64,000 nucleotides of DNA. Origin: Didymodactylos carnosus (Eukaryota; Rotifera; Eurotatoria; Philodinida; Philodinidae). Below the pieces are notes generated by a model. It ran no database searches and was not told the origin of the DNA. It worked only from the letters and a program-made list of their open reading frames with translations. Position 1 is the first letter of the stretch. Each line of letters starts with the position of its first letter. Shown one piece after another: positions 11,101-24,045 of the stretch. Location of the stretch: assembly GCA_905250885.1 (NCBI GenBank), contig CAJNOQ010000123.1, positions 1 through 64,000 of the forward strand, in the 5' to 3' direction. The position numbers and the translations under genes are program-made.

Positions 11101-14100
11101 GACCTATAGAAAGATTGAAGTATTGAACTATAATGTTGGTAAGTTCGTTTTAGAGAACTAACCTTTTGTATTTGTTGCTAAGTCAGCAATTCGTTGAAAT
11201 GCATCCAAAAACGAACTGAAAGCGATGAGTGTAGCTCTAAAATAGAACGACAATAGAACGTTTCAATATTCGACAATATTTTAATGTAAAGTGTTCGAAA
11301 AATACACATTTCGATTGTGAACATGATTTTTATATCAAACTAGCCCATCTTTCTTTAACTTTGCATCATATCGGTATTTATTTACATTTCAATATCTGTT
11401 CGATCATTCCGTCAACACATAGTCAACTTTTTGTATTTTTTCTTAATTCTTTATAATGAAGAACATACAATTCTATTCAGAAGAATGATTAATGAAGCTA
11501 TATAATAGGATTGTTTATATCGGCTTATCTAAATGATAGTCATTAACTTTTTGGCATGTTATCTTCTTTCTTTATTCTATTCAAGCTTCAATAGAACATT
11601 TTTGCGACGTTACTAATGAACAAGCTCATAAAAAATACTATAAGAAAAAGAATTGTGAATCAACTTAATATGACAAGAATCCATTGTACGTTCAATAAAA
11701 ATGACGTGTGTGTGTATGTGTGGATACACATTCTTAGAAACAAAACAAAACAAACGACGATTTCAGAATGTAGACAAATGTCTCATCTAACACTAATAAC
11801 AATAATAACAGATGTGTTACTAATCTATATTGGGAACTGACATTTACACTAATTTCTTGTAATAAAACTGATAACATATAAGTCAAATTTCGAGACACCA
11901 TTAGACATCATGATAAGTCTTATGTCTATCTTGAAAATGAACTTATTCTATCGACAGAATCGATCTCATTTTTTATAAAATAAAAATTGGTCAGAATTTC
12001 TATTGAAATTTTTGTCTATACGTGAAGGTTATTACAAAAGGGAGATCTTCTTTGAACAATAACATCATCAATGAAATAGTAAAGTGATATATGAACAGAA
12101 ATTCTATAAAATGAGATCTATGCTTAATACTGCTTCTGGTGAGTGCTCTTTTTTCAAATTCATTTGCGGCAACGTGTTATGTTGTACAACTGTTGTTTTG
12201 TTTTATTGACAAACGTTAGATATACATTCAAATATCGTTCATTTCTTTCCTCACAAATGTTCATGACATTTAAAAAATTTGAAATGTGAACATTATATTG
12301 ACTAGGTTTTTCTGTCGAAAAAAAAAAATGCCTTCAAATATAATTATGACGACTTGTTGTTGAAGGTGAAAAGTGTTATACTGATTCGTATAGAAGAAAA
12401 AAAAGACCTATAGCAAAGAAAATGTTCAATATAGAAGCCGTCGGCACAAACTATGAAATGAGATTGTTATTAGAGAGAAAAAAATTCATTCAATACAAAG
12501 GTAGGAAGTGGGATCAGTATATAAATGTCAAAATGAATACTTTCACACTGACAATTTACTACGTATACGTAGAACAATTAGACTAAAATACACATATAGA
12601 GGTGTTTATGTTGAGAGTGTCAAAATTTTTATTGATGTAGAGAAGAGGGAGAATAGCAATGAGCTATAAAGCGAATGTCGCAGAATGAACGCCGGACATA
12701 TTTAAAGTCTAATTTTCATATATATATATACACACACACATATGCGATCGTATTTTTCAACACTTAACATACTAATCTTTTTTTTTCTATATATCTCGGT
12801 CATTACTGTAAAAGTGTCTAGCCTATTTATGTAATGGAAAAATAAAAACATATTCAATTTGCAAACTCTTTTAAAGCGCTCATGCTGCTTTTATCATTTA
12901 ATCATAACCAATTAGTAGTTGACGTAGAATTGGGAAATATTGTGACAGCTGTGTAACATACACTAAAATGACACTTTTCAACTGCACGATTATCATTTAT
13001 TCTTATAACTTCTTTATAAGTGCGTGTTAGCATTTCTTTATTCGAACGACTTGATTGATAAAATGGATGATGTGCAAATTCATAAATAATGATTTAAAAA
13101 AAAAACAGAGAAAAATCGATTGTTATCAAGTTCATCTACATAACAAATCGGCAAACATTATTCATGGTTGTGTGAAAAAAAAAAAGGATCTGGTTATACT
13201 CTCAATAGGAACAGAAAAATCTAAAGTTAAAATATGATTCTATCGCGTGAAAATTCATCTTTTAAAATTGTAGATATGTGAGAGTAGTATGTATTTGTTT
13301 GTTTACACAGGAAAAATGATCAAATATTTGTTTTTGAAACGAATCGTACTTAATTCTTTAAATGAACAATAATTTGGCTCATCGATCAGGATATCTTTTT
13401 TTTTTCAACAAACATTCAAAATTTATCAAAAGTAGTATATAAATGTGAATTGTTATATATCTTATTTGAGTGAGCGTAAAAAGGTCAAAATTGAAAAATT
13501 TATCCATATGTTAGAATAAAAAGCAAATTTGATCGTGTTTTTTTAGAAGACTTGTCTGTTCTATAAATTAGTTGAAAATAACTACAATTAGCTTTAGTAA
13601 GTTTATTAGATCGTTGTTATCATAGAAGAGAAAAACTGAAAAAATATGCCATTTACTCTCCCTTTCTCCGATCATATACTAAGTTTGTATTTCAAGAATA
13701 AGTGTCTCGAGAAGATATCTTTCTTTTCTTCTCTAAGTGAATTATAAAGCATCGATCTTCTTTTTTCCTTTAAAAATGAGTGTGTTGTATGATTACTAAA
13801 CTTTTCAAGATATAAGACAGATTTCTTTCTGATAGAATCATTTATCTCCGTCTTTCAATTGTCTCTTCTGAGCAATAGTGCAAATAGTTGATTTTTCTTC
13901 TTTTTTTTTTCTTCTTCTCATCACATCCTTCTATTTCTATCGTTGAAATAGATGTGATGTGCTCATCTCTCTCAAACAAATCATATAAAGCTTTTAAACA
14001 TTTCCATCTAAATCAATTTTGTCTCTCCGAGCTTTTTTTCCTTTTTTTTTACTTCTTAGTGGTATTAAACATGCTGTTCTCTTTACAAGTCCTTGGCTGT

Positions 14101-15256
14101 TTTGTCCTCTCTCCCTCTCCCAACGGAACTGTATGCGTTTCTTCTTTTTTGATTGTCAATATGTATATAAATTATTATCAACTTACTTCAGTTGAACATG
14201 TAGTTTGCTTGCTTTCGTCACTAAATCTTCCCATAATGTCGAACTGTTCTATAAACAAACAAGCAAAAAGAAGAAATAGAGAAAATATAGATACAACATA
14301 TATATATATATATATTAATAACCATCAAAAGAAAATTATGAATAACCACCGACGAACACACATATTCAAATAGAAGTGACTGTTATATTGTTAATAGAAT
14401 TTAGAATTGCCCATAAAACGACAAATTATGAATAAATATATTTATATTTTTTACTTGAAGCAATGCAAACATTTTTTATTTTGAAGTAAAACATTTTATC
14501 TTTGATTCATGAGGCATCTGTGAATGAGATGAGGAAATAAAAGAAATTTCTTTTATGTATTTTTACTAAAGCTTTAATTAGTTATGCAATTTTTAGTCTT
14601 GTAAAAAGTGAGACAAGGACTTTTTTTAATTTTCTCTCTCTTTAGCGAAATTGAACTGAACGATGGAGAGAAATGATTGTTATATTTATAAACTCAAAAA
14701 CAAAAAAAATCTGTGATTAAATATTATGAATTTATTCTAATAAAATATTAATCACTAATACGACAGTTTGAGTCAAAAATAAAGAATTTTAAAGCTCTAA
14801 ATCATGTGATCAAAAAAAGAAAGAATTTATTTAATATAAATAATTTTTATAAGATTAATGAGAAAGACCTTGACATTTCAAAATAATATCCAAGTTCATT
14901 TTGTCCTTAGCGTCCACTATAATCTCATTTTCTTCAATATAAAGAAGTATATATTATACAACAAGAAAGTAGTACACTAATAATGATATAAACTTTATTG
15001 ATTAAATATAGAACGTATTGATAAATTGCGAAAGACAATATGCCAACAAACACTTTTATAGTTTCTGTCGTATATAAACGAAGACTAATTCGTCAAAAAG
15101 AAAAAATCGAATTTAGTCTCTACAGTTATCATTTGATATAGTCAAAATAAAAAAAACAACAGACGATATAAAAATTACCTTCATTTCGTTGACAATACTT
15201 TGAAATAATGCACCAAGTATCGAACATTCTTTTTCAGCGTTTTCAAGTACGTTCAT
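8188..15256 (-). CDS. MTSS1: MTSS1/MIM-type I-BAR and WH2 protein
   Basis: Membrane-bending actin regulator of the MTSS1 (missing-in-metastasis) family, acting at the plasma membrane. Fourteen exons on the minus strand: 15256-15179, 14248-14187, 11236-11163, 11103-11019, 10958-10858, 10796-10722, 10653-10490, 10428-10270, 10209-10021, 9961-9854, 9798-9556, 9488-9243, 9183-9021, 8828-8188. They sum to 2388 nt, or 795 aa (human about 755). Residues 1-240 form the I-BAR (IMD) helical domain, with FLDAFQRIADLATNTKGQTR and IEERSRFCSLYNFIKPIM. CLPSASEQVIKDIKGIDYS follows it, as in vertebrate MTSS1. The middle is Ser/Pro-rich (LSSVSSQDSGFTSQEQF), there is a poly-Pro stretch FPPPPPDFFFDD, and the C-terminus is a WH2 actin-binding motif (EIQRGIKLRKTVTNDKS, about residues 774-790). 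Exon 2 was found by homology inside a 3.9-kb gap. A splice acceptor lies 3 bases before the ATG. Exon borders follow CT...AC on the plus strand and keep frame throughout. The family call is firm; MTSS1 versus MTSS2 is not distinguishable. Confidence 0.93.
11237..14186 (-). other. Large MTSS1 intron 2
   Basis: About 2.95 kb, versus 50-900 bases for the other introns of this gene. It holds a TA/CA microsatellite near 12718-12743, A/T homopolymers and no convincing coding sequence. Large early introns often carry regulatory sequence, but none can be named here. Confidence 0.5.
14187..14248 (-). other. MTSS1: MTSS1 exon 2 (62 nt), isolated small exon
   Basis: It encodes N-S-S-T-L-W-E-D-L-V-T-K-A-S-K-L-H-V-Q-L, matching the WEDFINKAGKLQSQL part of the vertebrate I-BAR domain. 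It is flanked by TTTATAG and GTAAGT on the coding strand. With it the I-BAR helix is continuous and the frame is kept; without it about 20 conserved residues would be missing. Confidence 0.9.
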
Positions 15257-18200
15257 CTTCTATATTTTTTGAATTTAATTATTAAAATTTTAAAATATAA
15301 ATAAATAATGTTGAACGATCGAGATAACAACAAATAGTCATTGTTGTTCCATTTGAATTCTAATAACGATGATAATAATATTTTAAGTTCAAATAAAATT
15401 GATCTACGATATAATAGAATAATTTAATTGATTACACGGCGAGATGTAGCGGTCTTTTGATGTTAGTTGGCGAGTAGTAGTGCCATTTTCCTATTCTTTT
15501 TTTCTTCTATTATGGCCTTTGGACAAAGATCTGTACTAACAAACTTTTTTGTGTTGTAATTATTTCGTCTACTATGTCATAACCAAATAGTGGGTTGTAC
15601 GTTTGCTCTTTCTCTTTATTCTTTTTCTCTCCCTGATGTCTATCTTTGTGATGTTGTTCAAAATAGTTCTTATTACGTATAGTGTGTATACTCTACCTTT
15701 TTGTTGGAATAAATAAAGTACGAACGAAAAGGTAGAGGGAGAAAGTCGATTGAGAAAATAGTTGTTCCTAAAAAAATACGCTTTAATCAGTTGCAACAAT
15801 TCTTTGTATGTGTAAGAGAAAGTTTTTCTTTTCTGTCGATGGGTTATAGTACTATGTATAGTGGACTTCAGTTTAATACTATCAGTAATTCTTTCTCGTT
15901 CTTTTTTTTTTCTTCTTTTTTTTTTTGCTTATTTTCTTTTTGTTTGTTCGTGTTCATTATTAGCTCGGAGACTAAAGACTCGACTGACTATATCGCCGCT
16001 TTTTTCAATTTCTTTTTCCTTTTTTTTTTTCTACATGTTGCGTACTACAGATACAATCGTCAAAGTTACCCTCTGCATCCAGATTGTATAGACACATACA
16101 CATATCGATAAAAAAAAAAAAAAAAGAATTTTTTTTTGCTGTTGAACGCTCTCTATTATCGCTCATTTCGAAAGATATTGTTTATTGGTCATTCAGTTCG
16201 TGGCGACGTGTGTGTTTCCTGACCGCTATGTTCAATTTTCTTCTAATGTTTTAATGAATATTCAGCGTTCCGTATACTCTCTTTCTCTCATCCGCTTTCT
16301 TGAACGAGAGAATAAAATAATTAAGACAGATGGGGCTATGTATACATAGAGAAGACCTACTTGGCATTCTCTTTCTATTTTTTTCCTCTTTCAAGTAGAC
16401 AAAATATTATGGCTAAGTAATAAAAGCCACAAGAATAAAATATGCACATTCTGCTCAACATAAATTGTTGGATAGACAATTGAGAATAGAAAATGTACAT
16501 CATCCATCCATCATTGTACAAAAAAACAACTACAACTACTGTGTGACTGACAAAATTTGACTGTTGGCAATGTTTTTTAATTAATCATGCAATGATCACT
16601 CAGTTCATTAAACTCGAATCAAATGGATATTGATGAAAAATACTTGAAATGAACATTTTTGATAATATTCTCTTGAATTACAATAGTGTACGTAAATTCT
16701 ATACAACATACGAAGGACTAAATCATTGGAGATTTGATCGTTAAACACATTCAAATCTCCGTTACATAATAGTTCCTTTTTATTGTACACGCCATTAGTT
16801 AATATTATTGTAAAAAAGAATAAAACGAATGTTCATTGATTAAAGTATTTTCTATAGATCATTTTCAGAACAAAAGAAATAACAAATCAAATTTTAAAGG
16901 AAAATTAATCGATAACCTGTGAGAATTATGAAACAAAAAAAATGATCTTTATTTTATGATTCAGTTATTTTTATATTTATTTACTCGTACAATTTAATCT
17001 TTTGTTTAGCTGATAAGATTATTACTGCTTTGACTATGTATGAATCAATGTTGATGCAATGAAATAATCAGTTTTTCAATAAACGAAATAAACAGACATT
17101 AAAGTAAATTGTAATTCTTATAAATTAAGTTAATTTTATAATGACAATAGATAATCTTCACACTAACAAATTTAATTAAGCAAAAATATTATAATCTTTT
17201 CTATATATAGAACACAAAAATGATTTCTATAATGTCTTTCATTCAATGTTCCTCAAGTATAAACGGAAAAATAAATTGAACACTTCCATCCAATAACCGT
17301 TGATGAAGTAATAGCTAAGATGGTAAACATATATTACTAGTAATAATACACCCAATGAAACTCTAATGACGAAGAGACATTACAGTATGTTGATAATTAC
17401 TGCACAACTCTTTAAATTCCAACTTAATAATTCTGAATACATTCAGAGCCACATACTTGATATACATCGTCGTTCTTTTTCTCTATATCTATCTTACAAA
17501 CAATTAAAAAGTAGTATCCTTTGTACCGTTCTGTGATATCGTACTTATACTTCGTTCCCTAACGATGAGTATAATAATTGGCAAAAAATCTGCGCGTTTA
17601 CAAAAGAAAAGAAACCCACGTCATTAGAATTGATATAAATCGAACCGAGTGTAATTCAAAGCAGTTATAGATAATTCTATACTATTTTATTATCATCTCT
17701 TTATAACATTTAACTTGTATTTTTCAAACAAATTTAGCAATTTTACTAATAGGACAATATAGTCGATACTGAACGTCATAGTGAACTGTACTCTAAAACT
17801 CTAAAGCTTAATAAAAGAAAGTAGACGTATTAATAATTGGATTATATTTTTTGATTTTTTGTGATATTTTTCGTTATCAGATGCAATGTTATATCAAACG
17901 ATAATTGAAGTATTACTTTTTCGATCAACTATTTTCAAAATACAAAAATGTTTGAATGACTTGGTATTATGAAAACATAATTTAGAGATTGATGATTGGT
18001 ATTAGTTGTGAACTAAGGTATCAAAAGAGGATTACATCGTTATATTCCTCCGACAATAAATATCAAAGTAATTTGTGAATGAAATTGTATTCCTTTTCTA
18101 GTTAACAAATGATGAATACACTGAACATCATTTTTTATCTTTTGTTCTTAAATGTAATGATTAATCGTGTAGAATTGAAATAGATACCTTAGTAAATATC

Positions 18201-18365
18201 TTAATAGATAAATAAAATTATATCAGTATGCCACCGCTATGATATTTATGAAATAAAACAAAAAAATAGAAACATTTCTATGTTAAAAAAATGATGATTT
18301 TGATATTTTAAACTTGACTTATTTCAGCTAAATAAATTTTTGTTTTACAACCGCTTTTTCGTTGC
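15257..18365. other. AT-rich intergenic region with pyrimidine tracts
   Basis: No gene is supported. Long T/C-rich tracts run through about 15890-16030 and 16370-16400, with an A15-type homopolymer near 16112. Open frames here are low-complexity F/S/L translations of these tracts. The part just past 15261 should contain the MTSS1 promoter. Confidence 0.5.
15260..15261 (-). promoter_or_regulatory. Splice acceptor 3 nt before MTSS1 start
   Basis: The coding strand reads ...AAAAAATATAG then AAG then ATG. It is either the 3' end of a 5'-UTR intron or a spliced-leader trans-splice site. Confidence 0.55.
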
Positions 18366-19460
18366 AGAAAAGCTCAAGCCTTTGAAACTTGGCTTTTCAG
18401 TCCTCGAGAGTGCCTTTCTATCAAAATCATTTTCTTTCGGTCATCATCAGATCTTGCTCTGGGTTGCCAAGGCCGCGGGCGCAGATAAATCCAACATCGC
18501 TTTTACCAAGAATACAGGAGAATTAGATGTTTCGTCTTAATAACGCGATGCTGGAGTATTTTTTCTAGGCGCTGTTTTACTCGGGCGGTTGCCAGCGATC
18601 CGAAACCTCCTTTAGGTAAGTTCGCATCGGAGCACCCTGCGAACATAGTGTGATTAAGTTGATAGATTACTGAGTTTTTTTGTTTGTGCATTAAATGATA
18701 AGTGCACTGAGTGGACTGTCTATTTCCACCGTTTTCTATGTCGTTTTTGTTATTTCATACTTGACTTGTGCAGTAGAGAAGTCTATCTCTATTCCAACGA
18801 TCAAGGAATTTTAGTAATATCTAATAATTATCTCCCTTTTGATAATTTTCGGTGAATTTCACTCGCTCTCTGCTGTGTTTTTAACTATGTAGTAAACTAT
18901 GTAGAAAAATCATTCAACTTAACCAGAAAATCTGTATTACTAGTTGATTATGCTTTCTTCTTCCACCTCCTTCAAAATGTAGTTCTCTGAAACTGTTCAA
19001 AACATACAAGTATGGTATATAGTTTGACAGTCAAGTCATAGGAAGGATATTTTGTGTATACAAATCTTGACGTTGGAGATGGACCTACACGAAAAATTTA
19101 AGTTCGATTTCCGTAATGTTCGAACTCTCTTACACAAACCGGTCTGCTACACATTGCCATGCTGACACATACGATCACCAGTTGAAGCTGATGGGTCTGT
19201 CAGAAATTCGTCGAATCGAATAGGGTTCAACACAAAGTGTATACGAGGGTGAATCTTATACTTTACTTTATTCTGGCCAGAAAGAAAAAATACAGTCGGG
19301 TGTGGGCACTAAATTCGTGTGACTCATAGAGAAATTGTGACAATGAATTTTGTCTTTTTCCTGGTTAACCGTCAGGACGACGTAAAGTTACAGAAAAGCA
19401 GTCTCGAGGACTGCGTGCATAGTAAAGGCCAGTTCAAGTTTCCAAGGCTTGAGTTTTTCT
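18366..19460. mobile_element. Inverted-repeat element (~1.1 kb) carrying a LINE endonuclease remnant
   Basis: The ends are imperfect inverted repeats: AGAAAAGCTCAAGCCTTTGA at 18366 and its counterpart AGAAAAACTCAAGCCTTGGA read backwards from 19460, extending inward through CTCGAGGACTG. The left 350 bases are clearly GC-richer than the surroundings. Inside, at about 19090-19315, the plus strand resembles a LINE apurinic endonuclease domain. Either a LINE piece was captured between arms or two repeats are juxtaposed. The element family is unknown. Confidence 0.5.
19090..19315 (+). mobile_element. LINE endonuclease-domain remnant
   Basis: The plus-strand frame from about 19189 gives LMGLSEIRRIE, a stop, then VYEGESYTLLYSGQKEKIQS and GVG. 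This matches the conserved stretch of LINE APE endonucleases (LGLSEVRW...GYTLLYSG...GVGI). Upstream, TGLLHIAMLTH fits the preceding conserved helix in another frame. It contains a stop and frame changes, so it is dead. No RT domain follows. Confidence 0.6.
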
Positions 19461-21584
19461 ATAACTAAAAAGCAGTTGTCATACAAAAATTTATTTAGTT
19501 AAAAAAATGAAAGATCGTTCACAGAAATAACTAGTATCGTATGAAATCGACGTTAATGATACCGATGGATTCATAGAAGAACGCAAAAAGTGTGATGGAT
19601 CGGATGGAAAGTCACACTGGCTGCGATTACTGTTATATACAAAATCCGAAGAAAAAAAGAATTGTAAGCTAAAAATATACAAAATCTGACCGCTGTTCTT
19701 TTACATTCATCTCTGTTTTATGATATTGGATAAGCTCAACAAATGATGCGGTGAAATTGTTTCCATGACCGCAATGTATTATCTAATTGAAGATGTGTTT
19801 GAGTCTATTGCTTTTTCTGAAGATAATTTTCTATCTCGTTGATTTGACACTTACTTGCAACTGGATATAAATCTTTTTTTTTGTAACTACTATTCATCTG
19901 GTCTGGGAAAGAAAACAAGTCAGATTGATTTATCGATTGCTAAAAGTGGGAAAGACTCATGATGATTCAGCTGCCATCATATACAAATTATTGCATTTTG
20001 CTAGCATGAGTCATGAATATATGAGTCCACAACATATAGTAAATAAAGGTAAAACATTTCAAGACCAATCTTAATTTGAATGTAGCTTTTTGAAAAGAGA
20101 CCTACATCAAAATTCATACCGACCAATCGAACTTTTTGTTATAACTTTAAAAGACGGTTAGTAAATATAAAATAATCTGGAAACTTTATTATATGTGTTT
20201 TTTAGGGCTGTTAAAATGCAAATGTAGCATTGAACAGATATAGTTTTCCAATTAAGTCTAATCATGGCATCGGTTAATACATAAAAAAACAGTGTTCTGT
20301 TTTATAGCTTCAAAAGAGGATGAAATACTTGTTGTTTGAGCGTGTAGCTATACCTTCAAAGTGGGTGATAAAAAAAAAGAAAAGTTTTCATGATAGAATG
20401 TAATAGAATAAATAAAAGTACAGAGAATGAATGAAAAACGATGGAAAAATCGAAACAATTTTGCGTGCGTGTGTGTTAACAAAAAGAGGAAAAAATAAAA
20501 AAATAAAGCTCAAAACAATAAAATAATGAGACGAAAGATTATTGTCAAAAATACGGAAAACAGCAAACATCGATCAAGAAATAGACTCTTTCTCTCTTAT
20601 CTTCATTTGTGAAAAATAACAAGAATAGGGGAGACCCACATTTTGAGAACACCTAAAACATACTATAAAGTATGACTGCTCTCGACTCTGTAATTTAACC
20701 TAGTAAATGCATTTGCATACAAATACTTGCCCAAGTACTCTAGCGATTTTTGTCCAACATTCTTGAGAGTTTTTGCAAGTACATCAAGTACTTGTCAAGC
20801 ATTCAAGTTTCAGTTTGTTCTGTCGTTTGTGAAAATAATACATCTTCATTTCCAAATGAATAGTAGTATTGCATTTTGTAGTGGAATATTGTTCAAAAAT
20901 CATTTGTATGTGACTGGTCATGATTATTAGCCTCGATTGTTACTGGTAATATTAGATTATGCCAATGATTTATCTTGAGTATGACGTCTAAAGAACATCA
21001 TTTTGACAAGATTCTATCACTTTATGCTTTGCCGACACTGATGGAACTTTATTTGATTGCCTTTTAGTGCATCGTTCAACATCTAAACAACAAGATCTTA
21101 GGCTATACTTATGCATATTTTTCATTTCTATTAGGTCGTAATATTTATAGCTTATTAAAAAAATAAATTTTACTTTCAAAATATTTCATCATAACTTCTC
21201 TAGCTCTCTAAACTTATTGAAAGTGAGAAATATCATAACATCATGAAAAACATAGTAAGCAACTGAACAGTATTAATTCAGTGAAGTAACCAAAGCAGTG
21301 CTCACACAAAATCAATTTATTCCAAAAAATGAGTCAGTAAATTATTAGAGAGGCTATTTTACTTAAGAATTTTCTGCAATCTTCTGCTTAGTCTTTTTTC
21401 ATATCAGCAGTAGAGCACAAGTGTAGTGATCATGTTTATTTGAAACCAAAGAAGAAAAAACGGGAAAAAAATGTAAATAAAAAACGTTAGCACGCAAATC
21501 ATAGTGGAAAGAACAACAATTGTTTAAACGTCACCGAACGTCTTTCGAAAGAATTTGCCTAGATCTCTGTTATTATTGCCACTG
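19461..21584. other. Intergenic, with coding-like remnants near 19.5-20.2 kb
   Basis: No intact gene. Short protein-like stretches occur at about 19524-19690 and 19900-20170 (see findings). From 20200 on the sequence is AT-rich with homopolymers. TTTATT at 21435-21440 gives a minus-strand AATAAA about 145 bases past the PSMD3 stop. Confidence 0.45.
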
Positions 21585-24034
21585 TTAAAAATCATCATCA
21601 TCATCAGCCATTTCTTTTGCATATTCTAATTCTTCTTGTTCTCTTTCACGTCGTTCCTAAAAAATGAAATAAAAAGAAATTTAATACAAAAATATAATAA
21701 TAAAACAAAAAAACATACTTGAGCTGTTTCTAATTCTTCATTGTATTTTTTCGGTGGATAACGCATGGCTTTAACAGCTTCATTATGTACCTTTAAACAA
21801 AATTCAATACGTTGATGGAATGCATTCATTGGTTCACGTGTTGTATAAACATCAACAATTTCACGCGATTGCATATAGCCTTTTTCATGATTAATCGACG
21901 CTTCAATGACACCATCACGAATTGCCTAAACGACAGATTACACTTCAATTATTTTAATTGATGCACAATGTCAATGAGCTTACTTTAGAAATAATATATT
22001 CGGCATCTTCAGGTGAATCCAATTGTAATTTTTGTGCAATATCAACAAACGATATTTTTGCGTACGATAAACTAATCATTTTAATTCCAGTTTTAATCAC
22101 ATTATGTCGGAGTCTACAAACAATAGTAATAACGTATCAATTGTCGATTAATCTTACAAATCATACCGAATAATAAGTGACCAAGTTTTTTCTTGTTGAA
22201 AACGATCACCAAAAGTGTCAAGAACTTCTTTAAATCGAGCCAAATTGCCTGCACGTACAGCTAAAAATAATATAATCAAACAAAAGGTATAAATATCACT
22301 TAACTTATGTCAAGTGAATATATACCTAATGTCAGTTGATAATAGGGATCAAGTGAACGTTTCAACTGTGGATTTTTGAATGTTGCTTTATCAGGTATAT
22401 CACCGAGTAATAATTCAACAGTTACAAGAAATTTTTGAGCCTAAAGAAAAACATATATAATTATTCTTACTAGATGCAGATGGTAATATCATTTTTACAT
22501 TTTGTCGAAAGCCAACAGCTGTTTGTTGTGGTGCTTTTCGAATAGCTGTTAGCAAATGTTGATGAGCTTTTGTATACTCCAGTTGCATAGCACGTATTCG
22601 CCCTAAACAAGAACACATAGATATTATGAAAAATAGTGAAATTGTATTCATGTATCATACCAAGATAATAAAGATACCGTGCCCATTCATTATTAGACGC
22701 ATGATCGGGAAAAACTGATTTTAATACAAGTTTCTGTGCTTGACTATATAAATTATAATGTAAATAATTTCTTAATAATAAATTTATCAATACGGCGGTA
22801 CCTTCAAAATCATTACGTAATGTGGCTGTACGTAAACGAGAATGAAGAAAACTAAACAAAAAAGTTAAGAACAATTTTATCATTCAGATCGCTTATTTAA
22901 GATAATTAAAACTTAATAAGCATCAATAACGTCTGTCGAAAACTTCGAAAAAACTCCTTGGCGGGTCACTGAATTCCTTTTGCAGCTAGTCTAAATACAT
23001 ACAGTCACGGTTTTTTAATTAATAAAACAGATACGTACGGTCTAATTTCTTCCAATTTATTATTTAATTCAAAAACACGAGCATAATAGAAATAACATTT
23101 TGCAGCGAGTAAATCGATTGTACGACGATTTAATACCGCTGTTTTCTCAACAAGACGTTTGGAACATTCAAGAGCCTATAAATAGACTTCACAGTTAGAA
23201 ACTCGTATATTTTTCATGATTTATTTTAAACTTACAGATTTTGATGGATTTCGATCAATCAAAAACAAAAGTACAATTAAATGTATGTACAAATCAACTT
23301 CCGGCAATGAACCAGCGCGTGTACGAGATGTTTGAGGACGCGATGATGGTACTGCTCCACCGGCTGTGCTTGTCAGTGTGCCCGATGTCGTTGTAGCTAT
23401 GGTTGTTGTAGATGAAACATCGACATCCATTGGCTGAAAAGAGAAACTTATAGTATTTCTACGTACAGTTGATTCATAAGTTACCTGAGCAGGGTGAAGA
23501 TAGGATAAAAGTATTTCTCTCTCACTAGCATTTGATGTATAATAGAAATTAATAAGACGACGAAGTACATCTTCATTTAGACGTTTTCGTGTTGAGGCTA
23601 ATGCTCGTAATACACGAAGAATATAACGAGGTTCTTTGGACGTTACAGCTTTTTCGATCGTTCTCACTTGTTCTTTGATGTCTAGAATAACATTGAAAAA
23701 ACATGTCATAAATAACCTAGAATTCGTTTATCTATCTAATGGAAGCATCGCGATTCCGAGAAATCGTGAACAATAGCGTAGTTCTTTCTCATCAAACAAA
23801 CATCTATTTGCTTTTCTATTTTGATCTTTATTACTCCAACTCTGGTAACCTTTTAAGATAGCGAAGGAAATTTTCCCTTCAACCCTTTGTGCCGATTCAA
23901 CAAAGCGACTGAAACTCACCATCAAATGTTAATAAATCGGCATCTTTTTTCTCTTCTTTAGAAAGTGCAGCAGTTGTTACTGTTGGCTCTTTTCCATCAG
24001 TTTCTTTCATTTCGACATCGTTTACTTCAACCAT
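21585..24034 (-). CDS. PSMD3: 26S proteasome non-ATPase regulatory subunit 3 (Rpn3)
   Basis: PCI-domain subunit of the 19S regulatory particle lid, acting in ubiquitin-dependent proteolysis in cytosol and nucleus. Eleven exons: 24034-23920, 23681-23485, 23433-23236, 23175-23039, 22851-22661, 22602-22499, 22440-22326, 22260-22167, 22113-21984, 21925-21719, 21656-21585. They total 1560 nt, or 519 aa (human 534). Hallmarks are [59 protein letters not shown] (PCI winged helix) and an acidic end EMADDDDF. For exon 6 the donor at 22498-22497 was preferred over one at 22470-22469 because only it keeps the frame into VELLLG and matches Rpn3. An acceptor lies 9 bases before the ATG. The gene looks intact and conserved. 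Confidence 0.97.
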
Positions 24035-24043
24035 TTTGTCCTT

Positions 24044-24045
24044 CT
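24044..24045 (-). promoter_or_regulatory. Splice acceptor 9 nt before PSMD3 start
   Basis: The coding strand reads TTATTCATAG then AAGGACAAA then ATG. Candidate trans-splice or 5'-UTR intron acceptor. Confidence 0.55.

Noticed and set aside
13888-14373. 161-codon plus-strand open frame rich in Phe/Ser
   Set aside because: It is a translation of pyrimidine tracts and overlaps, on the opposite strand, the conserved MTSS1 exon 2 (14187-14248).
15791-16111. 106- and 76-codon overlapping open frames
   Set aside because: Low-complexity F/S translations of T/C tracts in two frames of the same region; no start context or domain.
22470-22602. Alternative longer version of PSMD3 exon 6 ending at a GTAAGA donor at 22470
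   Set aside because: It leaves the reading frame out of phase with the conserved VELLLG exon; the donor at 22498 restores the frame and the Rpn3 alignment.
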